A stretch of DNA of 64,000 nt from Anaerolineae bacterium (GTDB taxonomy: Bacteria > Chloroflexota > Anaerolineae > Aggregatilineales > Phototrophicaceae), in the NCBI GenBank assembly GCA_025055175.1, contig JANWYT010000015.1:82891-146890 (forward strand). The letters run 5' to 3'. The notes beneath the pieces were generated by a model. The model was given only the letters and a program-made list of their open reading frames with translations. It was not told the origin of the DNA and made no database searches. Position 1 is the first letter of the stretch; each line of letters opens with the position of its first letter. This document shows positions 42,212-51,079 of the stretch, piece after piece. The position numbers and the translations under genes were made by a program.

Positions 42212-43549
42212 ATGCTGCACACCAAGAAACTGCTGGTCATGGCGCTGGCGGCTTTGGCCGTCCTGCCCTCCGCTGCTCAGGACAAGATCGAAATCAAGTT
42301 CTGGCACATCTTCCAGGATGACAACCGCCTGGGTTGGTCGCGGGGCGTCGCCGAAGAGTTCAACAAGCTGTACCCGCAGTACAACGTCACCGTCGAAGCC
42401 TTTGAGAATTACGAAGTTCTGCTGAATGCCACCGAGCAGGCCCTGGAACAGGGTACAGCTCCTGCCATCGTCCAGTACTTTGAAGTCGCCACTCAGCGCG
42501 CCCGCGACCTGGGCTTCTTCAAGCCAGTGCAAGAAGCTCTGGCTGGCCGCGAAGAAGTCCTGGGCATTCCCGTCGACTTTGAGGACTTCATCCAGCCGGT
42601 GGTGAACTACTACACCCTGGACGGCCAGTTCACCTCCATGCCCTGGAACAGCTCCACGCCCATCCTCTACACCAACACCGCCTTCCTGGAAGCCGCTGGC
42701 CTGGAGAAGCCCCCGGCAACCTGGCAAGAGCTGGAAGCAGCCTGCGAAGCCGTCATGGCCCTGCCCAACGCGCCGCAGTTCTGCATAACCTGGCCCAACC
42801 ACGGCTGGTTCTTCGAACAGTGGCTGGCCCAGCAGAACGCTGAGATCGTCAACAACGGCAACGGCCGTCAGGCTCGCGCCACCGAAGTCCTGTTGACCAG
42901 CGAGAATGCCATCAACATCGCCAGCTGGTGGAAGTCGATGTACGACCGCGGCTACTACTACTACAGCGGCAAGCAGCGCGACTGGACGGCCACCGAGCAG
43001 GCCATCCAGACGGGCCAGACGGCTTTCATCATCACCAGCAGCGCTGACGCCCGCAACATCACCGAGGCTGCCGCTGCCAATGGCATCAACATCGTCACCA
43101 CCCGTATGCCCTTCGACGAGAAGTACGGCTGGACGGGCAACATCATCGGCGGCGCCAGCCTGTGGCTGGTCGATGGCCTGGATCCGGCCGTCGAAGAGGG
43201 CGCACTGGCCTTCCTGCTGTTCCTGAACAACACCGAGAACGCTGCTTCTTGGCATCAGGCCACCGGCTACTTGCCCATCCGTCAAAGCTCGGTTGAGCTG
43301 CTGGAGAGCCAGGGCTGGTTCGAGCAGAACCCCAACTTCTTCACCGCCAGCGACCAGATCAACAACAGCCAGGTGACCAGCGCCACCAGCGGCGGCCTGT
43401 TCGGCACGTTCGTGGAGACCCGCAACTTGGTGACCCAGGCCATCGAAGACCTGATGCTCAAGGGCGGCGACGTGGCTGAGCGCATGGCCGCGGCCAAGGC
43501 CGAAGCTGACAAGCTGCTGGCTGACTACAACAGCCTGTTCGGCGAATAA
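42212..43549 (+). CDS. Extracellular solute-binding protein, sugar ABC transporter
   Basis: An extracytoplasmic substrate-binding protein, family 1 (MalE/UgpB-like). Signal peptide MLHTKKLLVMALAALAVLPSA, without a lipobox Cys; then KIEIKFWHIFQDDNRLGWSR, PAIVQYFEVATQRARDLGFF, SMPWNSSTPILYTNTAFLEA, and the conserved PATWQELEAACEAVMALPN. C-terminal segment with ENAASWHQATGYLPIRQSSV. 445 residues. It heads an operon with two permeases and ends with a strong terminator just before the first of them, typical for keeping this component in excess. Glycerol-3-phosphate or an oligosaccharide are typical ligands; not determined here. Confidence 0.92.
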   Translation: MLHTKKLLVMALAALAVLPSAAQDKIEIKFWHIFQDDNRLGWSRGVAEEFNKLYPQYNVTVEAFENYEVLLNATEQALEQGTAPAIVQYFEVATQRARDLGFFKPVQEALAGREEVLGIPVDFEDFIQPVVNYYTLDGQFTSMPWNSSTPILYTNTAFLEAAGLEKPPATWQELEAACEAVMALPNAPQFCITWPNHGWFFEQWLAQQNAEIVNNGNGRQARATEVLLTSENAINIASWWKSMYDRGYYYYSGKQRDWTATEQAIQTGQTAFIITSSADARNITEAAAANGINIVTTRMPFDEKYGWTGNIIGGASLWLVDGLDPAVEEGALAFLLFLNNTENAASWHQATGYLPIRQSSVELLESQGWFEQNPNFFTASDQINNSQVTSATSGGLFGTFVETRNLVTQAIEDLMLKGGDVAERMAAAKAEADKLLADYNSLFGE

Positions 43550-43565
43550 GCTCGCTTGAATTCTT

Positions 43566-43602
43566 CGCCCTGCCCACCACAAGGTAGGCGGGGCGTTTTT
43601 TT
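43566..43602 (+). terminator. Intrinsic terminator behind the solute-binding protein gene
   Basis: CGCCCTGCC..ACC, loop ACAA, GGT..GGCGGGGCG, then seven T residues (43596-43602). A long GC-rich hairpin with U-tract; partial read-through would explain permease expression. Confidence 0.88.
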
Positions 43603-43628
43603 GTTTGTCTAGCAGAAAGCTAAACCTG

Positions 43629-44828
43629 ATGGAAACCACTGCTCTTCTGATTACTATGCTCAGCGCTCTGGTCGGCTCAGCTGTCATGGCCCGGACTTTC
43701 GCGCGCCTGGGTTATCAACCGCTCAACGGCTTCTTGCTCGGCGCGCTAGGAGGTGCTTTTGGCGCACAAATCTTCTCGCTGCCTTTGAACTACTGTGCTT
43801 TTGCCCCAGAGCAGCGCGCCGCCGACGTCGTCCTGGGCTTGATCCTGGTGGCGGTGGGCGTGGCTTTGGTCATCGTCCCTATGCGCTGGTTGGCGGAGCG
43901 CTGGGCGAAAAGGCGCGAAGGCGCGTTGGTGGCTGGCCAGCAAAGCCAGGGCGTCTTCAAGGGCCGCCTGACTCCCTTCCTGCTGCTCGCCCCCACCCTG
44001 ACGATCCTCGTCCTGTTCTTATACTATCCTTTCATCGACACCTTCCGCCTATCAACGCTGCTGGTGGGGCGCGGCGCTGCGGCGCGCAGCCGCTTCTTGT
44101 GCCTGCAGAACTTCACCGACCTGCTCTACGATCCGCAGTATCATCAGAGCGTCGTAGTGACTTTCGTCATCGCCTTCGCCATCGTCTTCGTAGGTATCGC
44201 CATCTCGTTGTTGATCGCCACGCTAGCTTACCAGCCCATCAAAGGGGCGAACGTCTACCGCACCCTGCTGGTATGGCCCTACGCTGTCTCGCCGGTGGTG
44301 GCTGGCGTCATCTTCCAGCTGATGTTCGACCCAGCAGCTGGCGTCATCAACTACTTCACCAACAGCCTGTTCGGCGTCCGACTGGACTGGCTGAAGGATG
44401 GCACGCTGGCCACCATCGCCGTCATCCTCACCAGCGTCTGGAAGACGGTCGGCTTCAACATCTTGTTCTACATCGCTGGCCTGCAAAACGTCCCCAAAGA
44501 CTTGCAAGAAGCGGCGGCGGTGGACGGCGCTAACGTAGTACAGCGCTTCTTCCGTATCACCTGGCCGCTGCTCTCGCCGATCACTTTCTTCTTGGTCATC
44601 ACCAATCTGACCTACGCTTTCTTCGAAATCTTCGGTACGATTGACTACCTGACAGCAGGCGGCCCACTGAACGCCACCGACGTGATGATCTACCGCGTCT
44701 ACGAGCTGCAAAGCCAGACGATTGGCCTGGGCCGTGCCGCTGCCGAGTCGCTGGTGCTGTTCCTGGTGGTCATTGGCCTGACTGTGATCCAATTCCGCAA
44801 CGAACGCCGTGTGAACTACGGAGCGTGA
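43629..44828 (+). CDS. Sugar ABC transporter permease with N-terminal membrane extension
   Basis: The C-terminal 290 residues are a typical MalF/UgpA-type permease: six membrane spans with the cytoplasmic EAA loop DLQEAAAVDGANVVQRFFRI which contacts the ATPase. The first about 105 residues are additional and contain three hydrophobic segments (LLITMLSALVGSAVMARTFA; GFLLGALGGAFGAQIF; VVLGLILVAVGVALVIVPM), which family members elsewhere lack. 399 residues from ATG 43629; an in-frame TTG 43605 would lie in the terminator and is rejected. Next gene follows four bases later. The partner ATPase is not in the window; a shared MsmK/UgpC-like ATPase elsewhere is expected. Confidence 0.87.
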   Translation: METTALLITMLSALVGSAVMARTFARLGYQPLNGFLLGALGGAFGAQIFSLPLNYCAFAPEQRAADVVLGLILVAVGVALVIVPMRWLAERWAKRREGALVAGQQSQGVFKGRLTPFLLLAPTLTILVLFLYYPFIDTFRLSTLLVGRGAAARSRFLCLQNFTDLLYDPQYHQSVVVTFVIAFAIVFVGIAISLLIATLAYQPIKGANVYRTLLVWPYAVSPVVAGVIFQLMFDPAAGVINYFTNSLFGVRLDWLKDGTLATIAVILTSVWKTVGFNILFYIAGLQNVPKDLQEAAAVDGANVVQRFFRITWPLLSPITFFLVITNLTYAFFEIFGTIDYLTAGGPLNATDVMIYRVYELQSQTIGLGRAAAESLVLFLVVIGLTVIQFRNERRVNYGA

Positions 44829-44832
44829 TACG

Positions 44833-45708
44833 ATGAGCTTAGCCCAAGAACTCCCCCTCAGCTTGCCCCAAGAGAAAGCCAAGCGCGGTTCACGTCCCTC
44901 GTGGGTTTCGCCGCGTCTGCACATCCATGCCCTGTTGTGGATCGCCTGCTTCATCCTGGGCTTTCCGCTCATCTACGCGGCTTTGGTCTCTACCCAGAGC
45001 AACGCCGACGTGTACGCCTATCGCTTCCTGCCCGGCGACGCCTTCCAGCGCAACCTAGACCTGGTGCTGAGCCGCAACCTGGGCCAGTTTGTGTTCAACA
45101 GCACGATCATCTCGCTGGCTATCACCATCGGCAAGACCATCTTCTCGCTGTTGGCTGGCCTGGCTTTCGTCTACTTCCGCTTCCCTGGCAAGTGGCTCGT
45201 CTTTGGCTTCGTCCTCATCACGCTGATGATGCCGACGGAGATCCTCATTATCTCGCTGTCGCGCTTTGTCGGGATTGATCTGCGCTGGGGCAACACCTTC
45301 CAAGCGCTGGTCGTCCCCTTCTTGGCCAGCGCCACGGGGACGTTCTTGTTTCGCCAGCACTTCATGAACATCCCGGCGGAGCTGAGCGAAGCAGCGCAGA
45401 TCGACGGCGCGACGCCGCTCCAGTTCCTGTTCCGCGTGCTGATCCCTATCAGTTGGAACGCCATCGGCGCGCTGGCCGTCATCCAGTTCGTCTATGGCTG
45501 GAATATGTACTTGTGGCCGCAGATCATCGCTCGTGAGGGGCTGCGCGTGGTTACAGTGGCGCTGCGCTCCTTCATCGCAGTGGACAGCTCGTTCAGCTTC
45601 GGCCCGCTCATGTTGGCCTCAGTCATCATCAGCATTCCACCGGTCATCGTCTTCATCCTGCTACAAAAGCAGTTCATGAGCGGCTTCGCCCTGGGGCGCG
45701 ACAAGTAG
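44833..45708 (+). CDS. Sugar ABC transporter permease, MalG/UgpE type
   Basis: 291 residues, six membrane spans, and the EAA loop AELSEAAQIDGATPLQFLFR. Segments LLWIACFILGFPLIYAALVS and FGFVLITLMMPTEILIISLS are typical of the second subunit of carbohydrate importers (CUT1). It starts at ATG 44833 with GGAGC 8 bases upstream, four bases after the first permease stop. A perfect 14-bp hairpin (45722-45753) follows the stop, between convergent genes. Confidence 0.92.
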   Translation: MSLAQELPLSLPQEKAKRGSRPSWVSPRLHIHALLWIACFILGFPLIYAALVSTQSNADVYAYRFLPGDAFQRNLDLVLSRNLGQFVFNSTIISLAITIGKTIFSLLAGLAFVYFRFPGKWLVFGFVLITLMMPTEILIISLSRFVGIDLRWGNTFQALVVPFLASATGTFLFRQHFMNIPAELSEAAQIDGATPLQFLFRVLIPISWNAIGALAVIQFVYGWNMYLWPQIIAREGLRVVTVALRSFIAVDSSFSFGPLMLASVIISIPPVIVFILLQKQFMSGFALGRDK

Positions 45709-45721
45709 GTCGCCCTGAGCT

Positions 45722-45753
45722 TCGACCCTGTATCTTCTGAGATACAGGGTCGA
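45722..45753. terminator. Long perfect hairpin between convergent genes
   Basis: TCGACCCTGTATCT, loop TCTG, AGATACAGGGTCGA: 14 perfect base pairs. No U-tract on either side, so it may end transcription of both converging units only with help, or protect 3' ends. Confidence 0.6.
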
Positions 45754-45759
45754 GCGCTG

Positions 45760-47331
45760 TTAGTCTCTGGGTGGCTCAGGCAGGTTCTGCAGAGCCTCCA
45801 GAGAGATCATGCCGTCGCGGATGGCCTTGAGAGCCGCCGCCTGGCGATCGCGCACCTTGAGCTTGGTGACGATGCTAGCTACGGCTTCAATTAGGTCGCT
45901 CTGCGTCAAGCGGAAGATGGGGGCAATCTGTTCGTTTTCGTAGCCGCGCCCAACGTAGAGCAGGATGGCCAACTCCTGTTCAGTCAGCGGCTCTTGGTAA
46001 GATTTGGGGTTCAAACCGCCCACCACTTTCTCGGCTACGCCCCGCCCCAGGACGATCTCACCGTCCAGCACTTTGTCGATGCTCTCCACCAGCTTCTGCT
46101 CGTCGGTACTCTTGAGGACGTAGCCATGTGCGCCAGAGCGCAGAGCGCGCATGATGTAGTCGTCGTCATCGCGGCCGGTGAGGACGAGGACTCGGACGGT
46201 GGGAGCTTTCTGGCGGATGAGAGGCAGGATGTCTAGGCCGCCCTTGCCAGGCATATTCAAATCCAGCACCAGAATATCAGGCGTGGTGGCCAGGGTTTGG
46301 GCCAGAGCCGACTCACCGTCGCTAGCTTCGGCCACGACGATGAAGCGCTCCGTCGATTCTAGGAAGGTGGCCAGGGTGCGGCGCAGCAGATTGTGGTCAT
46401 CGGCTAGGGCCACGCGCACAGCGGGCTTGCGTGGCGCGGGTGTGAGGCGCTTGAGGCGATCCGTTTGCAGCGTCTTGGTCCATTCAGGCCGATTGGGCAA
46501 AGTGGGAGCATCCTCGCTGGCAGCTGTGCCAGGCAAAGCTGCTTCTAGGCCTTCGGCGAGCGCGCGGGCGGTCTGCCAGCGACGAGCGACTGCCTTCTCT
46601 AGGGCGCGCAGGATGACGTTCTCCAGAGCGCGCGGGAAGTCTTGGACGTGGGTGCTGATGGGTGGCGGAGGCTGCTGCACGTGCTGCAGCATGAGGGCAG
46701 TGATGTCGTCGGCATTGAAAGGAAGCTGGCCGCTGGCCATCTCGTACAGGACGATCCCTAGCGAGTAAATGTCGGTGCGCCTGTCCAGCTTCTGGCCCTG
46801 CGCCTGCTCTGGCGAGATATAAGCTGGCGTGCCGATGACCATGCCGGGCGCGGTGACGCGCTTGGCCTCGCGGGGCAAAGCCAGGCCCAAATCCATGATC
46901 TTCACCTGGCCTTCGGGCGTCACTTTGATGTTGGCCGGCTTGATATCGCGGTGGATGATGTCGCGGTCGTGAGCGTAATCCAGCGCGCGAGCGATTTGTG
47001 TTCCCAGGGCAACCACCACTTGTGGCGATGCAGGGATGAACTCGGTCAGGGCTTCGCCCTCCACCAGCTCAACCACCAGGTAGCTGCGTCCATTGTCTTC
47101 GCCACGATCATAGATGGCCATGATGTTGGGATGGTTCAGCTGAGCAGCCGCCATCGCCTCTTGGAAGAAGCGCTTGCGCGTTGTATCGCGGACGTGAGGC
47201 AGCAGCACCTTCAGAGCAACTTCACGGCCTAGCAACGTATCAAAGCCTCGGTACACTGTCGCAGTCGCGCCTTCACCCAGATAGGCGCGAATTTCGTAGC
47301 GTCCGTTGAGTCGTGTTCCAAGCAGTGACAT
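45760..47331 (-). CDS. Ser/Thr protein kinase fused to a receiver and a C-terminal HTH domain
   Basis: Residues 1-270: a Hanks-type kinase with LGEGATATVYRG (Gly loop), VALKVL (Lys 41), IIHRDIKPANIK (catalytic loop, Asp 129) and, in the place of DFG, DLG (147-149). Then, after a Pro-rich linker, a receiver domain (about 315-435): VRVALADDHNLL, ILVLDLNMPGKGG with the phospho-acceptor Asp and YVLKSTDEQ with Lys. The last 75 residues (LTEQELAILLYVGRGYENEQ) resemble the LuxR/NarL helix-turn-helix. So phospho-Ser/Thr and phospho-Asp signalling are joined with a DNA-binding end in one protein. Start ATG 47331 has GGAAAG upstream. No membrane segment. Confidence 0.9.
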   Translation of the reverse strand: MSLLGTRLNGRYEIRAYLGEGATATVYRGFDTLLGREVALKVLLPHVRDTTRKRFFQEAMAAAQLNHPNIMAIYDRGEDNGRSYLVVELVEGEALTEFIPASPQVVVALGTQIARALDYAHDRDIIHRDIKPANIKVTPEGQVKIMDLGLALPREAKRVTAPGMVIGTPAYISPEQAQGQKLDRRTDIYSLGIVLYEMASGQLPFNADDITALMLQHVQQPPPPISTHVQDFPRALENVILRALEKAVARRWQTARALAEGLEAALPGTAASEDAPTLPNRPEWTKTLQTDRLKRLTPAPRKPAVRVALADDHNLLRRTLATFLESTERFIVVAEASDGESALAQTLATTPDILVLDLNMPGKGGLDILPLIRQKAPTVRVLVLTGRDDDDYIMRALRSGAHGYVLKSTDEQKLVESIDKVLDGEIVLGRGVAEKVVGGLNPKSYQEPLTEQELAILLYVGRGYENEQIAPIFRLTQSDLIEAVASIVTKLKVRDRQAAALKAIRDGMISLEALQNLPEPPRD

Positions 47332-47403
47332 AAGCGCACTTTCCCCATGAGCGGCGGCATGACCACAAGCATACCACAAATGGGCTAGGCTCGCAGGTAT
47401 GGC

Positions 47404-47880
47404 TCATTCTTTCTGCGCAGGGGCTTCGGCGCTGGGTTGGAGCAAGCTCACTGGCACGTTGACCCGCTCCAGCACGGCGCGCGCCGTGCTGCCGAACAGG
47501 GCGCGCGCCAAGCCAGTATGTCCGCGCGTGGTCATCACCACCAAGTCGGCCTTTTCGCTCTCGATGAAATCGCACAGCAGATCGACGACTGCCGTCCCAT
47601 GAATGAGCTGGGCATGGGCCTTGACTCCCTGGCTGCGCAGTTCATGGCACAGGCTGGTGAGCTTTTGGGCCATCTGACTGCTGACCTGTTCTGCTCCTTC
47701 TATCTGGCCAGCCAGAGCCAGCGCATCCACGTAATCTTGGGCAGGCGGACGACAGATGTGCAGCAGGATGACCTCGGCATCGTGGGCGCGGGCGATGGCA
47801 GCGGCGTGGGGGATGGCATATTCGCTCCAGCCACTGCCATCCAGAGGGACGACAATTTTGCGATAAGTGGCTTTGGGCAT
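47404..47880 (-). CDS. Universal stress protein, UspA family
   Basis: 158 residues, a single Usp domain: RKIVVPLDGSGWSEYAIPHA at the N-terminus and VVMTTRGHTGLARALFGSTA near the C-terminus, which is the ATP-binding pattern G2xG9xGS. Start ATG 47880 with GAGAGAGA upstream; an in-frame Met at 47901 is possible. It is encoded upstream of the kinase-receiver gene, with 72 bp between them that hold the arms CATACC/GGTATG (47370-47375, 47396-47401). Binds ATP and adjusts survival under stress; target not known. Confidence 0.88.
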   Translation of the reverse strand: MPKATYRKIVVPLDGSGWSEYAIPHAAAIARAHDAEVILLHICRPPAQDYVDALALAGQIEGAEQVSSQMAQKLTSLCHELRSQGVKAHAQLIHGTAVVDLLCDFIESEKADLVVMTTRGHTGLARALFGSTARAVLERVNVPVSLLQPSAEAPAQKE

Positions 47881-47923
47881 GGCAGAAATCTCTCTCGGCA
47901 AAGACGTACTGTGCAGATGATTG

Positions 47924-48328
47924 CTACGCTCCCTGAGGGCTGACAGACGGCGATGGGCGCGTATCTTGCTCCGAGTCCAGGCCCTGCAAGTAGCGATGAA
48001 TGGTGCGCCCGTGCCGCATGGCTTCAGCGAAGTCGTGCAAATCCACCCAGTCTTTTTTGCTCAGGAAGCTGAGCCAATAATCATCGTCCACGCGCTCATC
48101 GGTGATGCTGTCCCATTGAATCTCGTAGGGATAGACTAGGCATTCCACGCCGAAGGGCGTCACGGCCCACGTGCCGAATTGGGCGATGATGGTCGGCATA
48201 GGCTTCTCCAGTGGGTTGGGATGATCGCCGCCGTGCATGTCATAGCACTTGGCGCGGGCTTCGGCGTCGCGACGCTTTTGGCGTAACAAGCGCTCAGCTT
48301 CGCGCTGATAATCGTCGTAGGTGGCCAT
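47924..48328 (-). CDS. Hypothetical protein, 134 aa
   Basis: Family not recognised. A soluble, acidic-basic mixed protein: a charged helix (EAERLLRQKRRDAEARAKCY) followed by MHGGDHPNPLEKPMPTIIAQ, then FGTWAVTPFGVECLVYPYEI and VDDDYWLSFLSKKDWVDLHD. The second part is well formed with strands and conserved aromatic residues, so it is probably a small folded domain. Start ATG 48328 is chosen because AAAGG lies 9 bases upstream; ATG 48358 is possible and is preceded by a -10 box TACAAT. Stands between the Usp and Fe-S membrane protein genes. Confidence 0.6.
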   Translation of the reverse strand: MATYDDYQREAERLLRQKRRDAEARAKCYDMHGGDHPNPLEKPMPTIIAQFGTWAVTPFGVECLVYPYEIQWDSITDERVDDDYWLSFLSKKDWVDLHDFAEAMRHGRTIHRYLQGLDSEQDTRPSPSVSPQGA

Positions 48329-48501
48329 GTGGTGTAGGCCTTTCGGCGTTGCGTCCATGATTTTACTTCGATATTTATTGTAACGCACTTTGAGTCGAAG
48401 CCGCAAGTGAGGAGACTTTTCTCCGCTCTCGTCCTAGCCTCTGCTTGTTCTACCTTCCTCTCCTAGATGAGGTGCTGAATTTTATGCTTGGTGGTAGAGT
48501 C

Positions 48502-49488
48502 TCAGCGCCGTCGGCGCAGTGGTGGCACATAGTCCAGCCATTCGTGGCGTTCAGCGTCTGTCCTGAGCGACAGCCTGAGCGCATCCTGCGGGCAGAGGTT
48601 GATGCAGGTCATACACAGCACGCATTCGCTAGAGGTGACGCGCTGACCCTTGCGAATGTAGTCATCAATGCGGACGTTCATCGGGCAGCGTTCTACGCAC
48701 ACCTTGCAACCATCGCAGCGCGCCGCCACGCCGTCGATCTTCAACAGCGAATAGCGCGCACCAGCTTTCAGCAGCACCGCCAAAGGACAGAGATACTTAC
48801 AGAAGGCGCGGTTGTCTTTCAGTGTAAATGCTAGCCCCACCCCTGCAACGTAGTAGGCCAGTAAGCCCACTACAAACCAGGCGTAGCCTTCAGCACCAAG
48901 AGCGCCGTTCGCACCCGTCAGGGCCAGAGTCAGCACCAGTAGCAGCGACAAACCGAAATGTACATAGCGCAGTCGACTGAATAGCGCCGCATGGCGGTAG
49001 CGGCTGAACGGATAGGACAGCAGGTCGAAGACAGCGCCAAACCAGCAGGCCCAGCCGCACCAAATGCGGCCTATGGCCAGCGGCCCGACGACCTTGACCA
49101 GGACGAAGTGCAATAGGATGTAAGGCGCAGATCCTAGCAGCAGCCCAAAGAACAGCCCCTCAATCTGCATATTGCCGTGGTCGCTGAACAAAGCCAGCAG
49201 CAGGAGCAGCAGGCCCACCATAAAGATAATAGGACGGCGTGCCTGTGGGCGCTTGTGGCTGGGTGAAGCGATGTACAGGCCTAAACCCACGCCCACGCAA
49301 GCGCCAATGTAGATCACCAGCAGCAGGCCCAGCCAGTTTCCTTGTGGTGCGTAGGCCAGCACGCCTGCCGACCAGATGAGCAGCATGAGGCCCAGCATGG
49401 CCAGCAGCGCACCCCGACGAAAGCGTCCCTGAGCGCGCCGACGCTCCAGCGCCGCCTGGGCGCTGGCAGACAGAGCAGGTGCAGGCAC
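48502..49488 (-). CDS. Membrane-bound 4Fe-4S protein, NapH/CcoG-like
   Basis: 328 residues. Six hydrophobic segments with IWCGWACWFGAVFDLLSYPF, the Trp-Cys-Gly-Trp-x-Cys membrane motif typical of NapH/NosR/CcoG-like quinol-linked proteins, and DNRAFCKYLCPLAVLL, a CxxxCP site. The C-terminal region holds two 4Fe-4S motifs: CDGCKVCVERCP and CVLCMTCINLCP. Such proteins pass electrons from the quinol pool to a partner oxidoreductase or help insert copper. GTG 49488 has AAAGG 7 bases before it. No nap, nos or cco genes are nearby, so the partner is unknown. Confidence 0.87.
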   Translation of the reverse strand: MPAPALSASAQAALERRRAQGRFRRGALLAMLGLMLLIWSAGVLAYAPQGNWLGLLLVIYIGACVGVGLGLYIASPSHKRPQARRPIIFMVGLLLLLLALFSDHGNMQIEGLFFGLLLGSAPYILLHFVLVKVVGPLAIGRIWCGWACWFGAVFDLLSYPFSRYRHAALFSRLRYVHFGLSLLLVLTLALTGANGALGAEGYAWFVVGLLAYYVAGVGLAFTLKDNRAFCKYLCPLAVLLKAGARYSLLKIDGVAARCDGCKVCVERCPMNVRIDDYIRKGQRVTSSECVLCMTCINLCPQDALRLSLRTDAERHEWLDYVPPLRRRR

Positions 49489-49585
49489 GAGATGCCTTTC
49501 TCCCCGAAGAATCTCCCTGCAATGAGTATCTCACTCAGGGCCAGTTCTGCTCAGTGACGAACGTCCCGACCTGGCGCGCCAATCC

Positions 49586-50428
49586 TCATATGCGCGTGAC
49601 CAGGGGGCTGCTGCCGATCGTTTGGTCGTCTTCTAGCACGCGGCCGAACAGAGCATAGCGCCCACCACGACTCACGCGCAAGGCGACTCGTTGGCCTACA
49701 CGGTAGCGCTGCGCCGCTCGCAGAGCGCGACGCCAGCCCTCTGCGCGGCTGTAGGCCACTTGTGGCTCGTCGTTCTTGTCGCGGTAGAGAGCAGCCAACT
49801 CGGTCGCATGATAGTAACGATGGCTGCTGCTCTTGCCAGTATGCATCACTTTGACCTCGCTGTGGCTGTCTACTTCCAACACGTAGCCTTCGACGCTGCT
49901 CCAGGTGAAGATTCGCCACAGCGTGCGCACCAACCACACCAGTAGGTAGAGCAGAATGGGGCTAGCCACCATCAAGACGGTGATCGCCACAATCGGCACA
50001 ACGGTATCTAGGTCGATACGGTGATAGGGAATTTCGCGGATGCGCAGAAAGTATTCCACCTGGCGCACGAGCTGGAGGTTGAGGCGACTCAGTTCAGCCA
50101 TGACTTGATCCGAAACGCGAGTGCCGAGCAGATAGAACAACACGCCTGATACGACGAACAACAGGATCGTCAACCCAATGACGATGGCCTCGTTGCTGAA
50201 TGGATAGGCGGGCGCAGGGAGTTGGCGCTTGTCGCGTTCAATCTCCGCCAGCATGAGGCGCAGCGGATGGTTGAGCGAGAGCTGGCTGAGCTGTGGTTGG
50301 GCTTGCTCCAGGCGATCCAGCTTCTGCTGACGCTGACGATAGAGGACGTTGCCTGCTGCACTGCTGACGATGGCCAAGACGACTGTGACGATGAGGAAAC
50401 CTATGAAGATAGGTTCTAAGTTGTCCAT
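49586..50428 (-). CDS. Hypothetical membrane protein
   Basis: 280 residues with three hydrophobic segments (IFIGFLIVTVVLAIVSSAAG; IVIGLTILLFVVSGVLFYLL; VVPIVAITVLMVASPILLYL) and a C-terminal soluble domain: SSVEGYVLEVDSHSEVKVMH, GKSSSHRYYHATELAALYRD, and RYRVGQRVALRVSRGGRYAL, which resembles the DUF3592-type extracytoplasmic beta domain. The role is unknown. It stands alone on the minus strand between the Fe-S protein gene and the methyltransferase operon; no operon link, both gaps 60-100 bp. Confidence 0.72.
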   Translation of the reverse strand: MDNLEPIFIGFLIVTVVLAIVSSAAGNVLYRQRQQKLDRLEQAQPQLSQLSLNHPLRLMLAEIERDKRQLPAPAYPFSNEAIVIGLTILLFVVSGVLFYLLGTRVSDQVMAELSRLNLQLVRQVEYFLRIREIPYHRIDLDTVVPIVAITVLMVASPILLYLLVWLVRTLWRIFTWSSVEGYVLEVDSHSEVKVMHTGKSSSHRYYHATELAALYRDKNDEPQVAYSRAEGWRRALRAAQRYRVGQRVALRVSRGGRYALFGRVLEDDQTIGSSPLVTRI

Positions 50429-50490
50429 CGCACCATATCCTTTGCTCAGTGAACGAAGTGAACTTGGTTGGACGAGAGCGGACGAGCCAC

Positions 50491-51078
50491 TCAGGCATTT
50501 TGGCCCTCAGGGTGCGGCTTGAGGGCGACCAAGCGGGTGACGTGTGAATCTTCTTCGTAGTGCAAAATCGTCCAATCGCTGAACAACGCCGCTAGTTCGC
50601 CAATCTCTAACAGATAATCCGGCTTGAAGGGCGGGCGAATAGCAGCGTAGCGTTGATTGAAGGTCTCGTAGATCAGTCGTCCACCGACCACTAGGGCGCG
50701 CCTGAATTGGGGGAAGAGGTGGCGCTTGAGGAAGCGGAAGCCACAGATGATGTGGTAGCGCTCTAGGCCAAGCTCTACTTCGTCTAAGTCAACGGGCAGC
50801 AGGTTGACGTTGCGCAGGTTGCGCGCCGTCATCTCGGCGCGGGCTTGTAGCAAGCCCACGCGGCTGATGTCCATTAGGTCGACGGCGTAGCCTTGCTCGG
50901 CCAACCACAGGCCGTTCTGCCCGCGTCCGGCGGCCACGTCCAGGGCGCGCGGCGGCTCATCCAAGCCAGTTGGGGCAGGCGGCACGCTGGTCAACAGCAG
51001 CGGATCAGGGGCGGGATACGGCTCAGTGCTGCGCGCCTGATACAGCTCATCCCAGCGGATGCGATCTTCAGCGGCCAT
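50491..51078 (-). CDS. SAM-dependent methyltransferase, class I (TehB/UbiE type)
   Basis: 195 residues. RALDVAAGRGQNGLWLAEQG is the SAM-binding motif I, VDLMDISRVGLLQARAEMTA motif II, and VNLLPVDLDEVELGLERYHI motif III/post III. The N-terminal RWDELYQARSTEPYP is typical of the tellurite-resistance/TehB-type small-molecule methyltransferases. Substrate unknown. Start ATG 51078 has GGAGGG 5 bases upstream and lies one base after the mannose-6-phosphate isomerase stop, so it is the last gene of an operon of four. Confidence 0.87.
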   Translation of the reverse strand: MAAEDRIRWDELYQARSTEPYPAPDPLLLTSVPPAPTGLDEPPRALDVAAGRGQNGLWLAEQGYAVDLMDISRVGLLQARAEMTARNLRNVNLLPVDLDEVELGLERYHIICGFRFLKRHLFPQFRRALVVGGRLIYETFNQRYAAIRPPFKPDYLLEIGELAALFSDWTILHYEEDSHVTRLVALKPHPEGQNA

Positions 51079-51079
51079 C

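Noticed and set aside
42158..43687. 509-residue open frame on the minus strand opposite the sugar-binding-protein gene
   Set aside because: It is the antisense shadow of a GC-rich, strongly codon-biased gene; its product shows no fold pattern, and the sense protein is clear.
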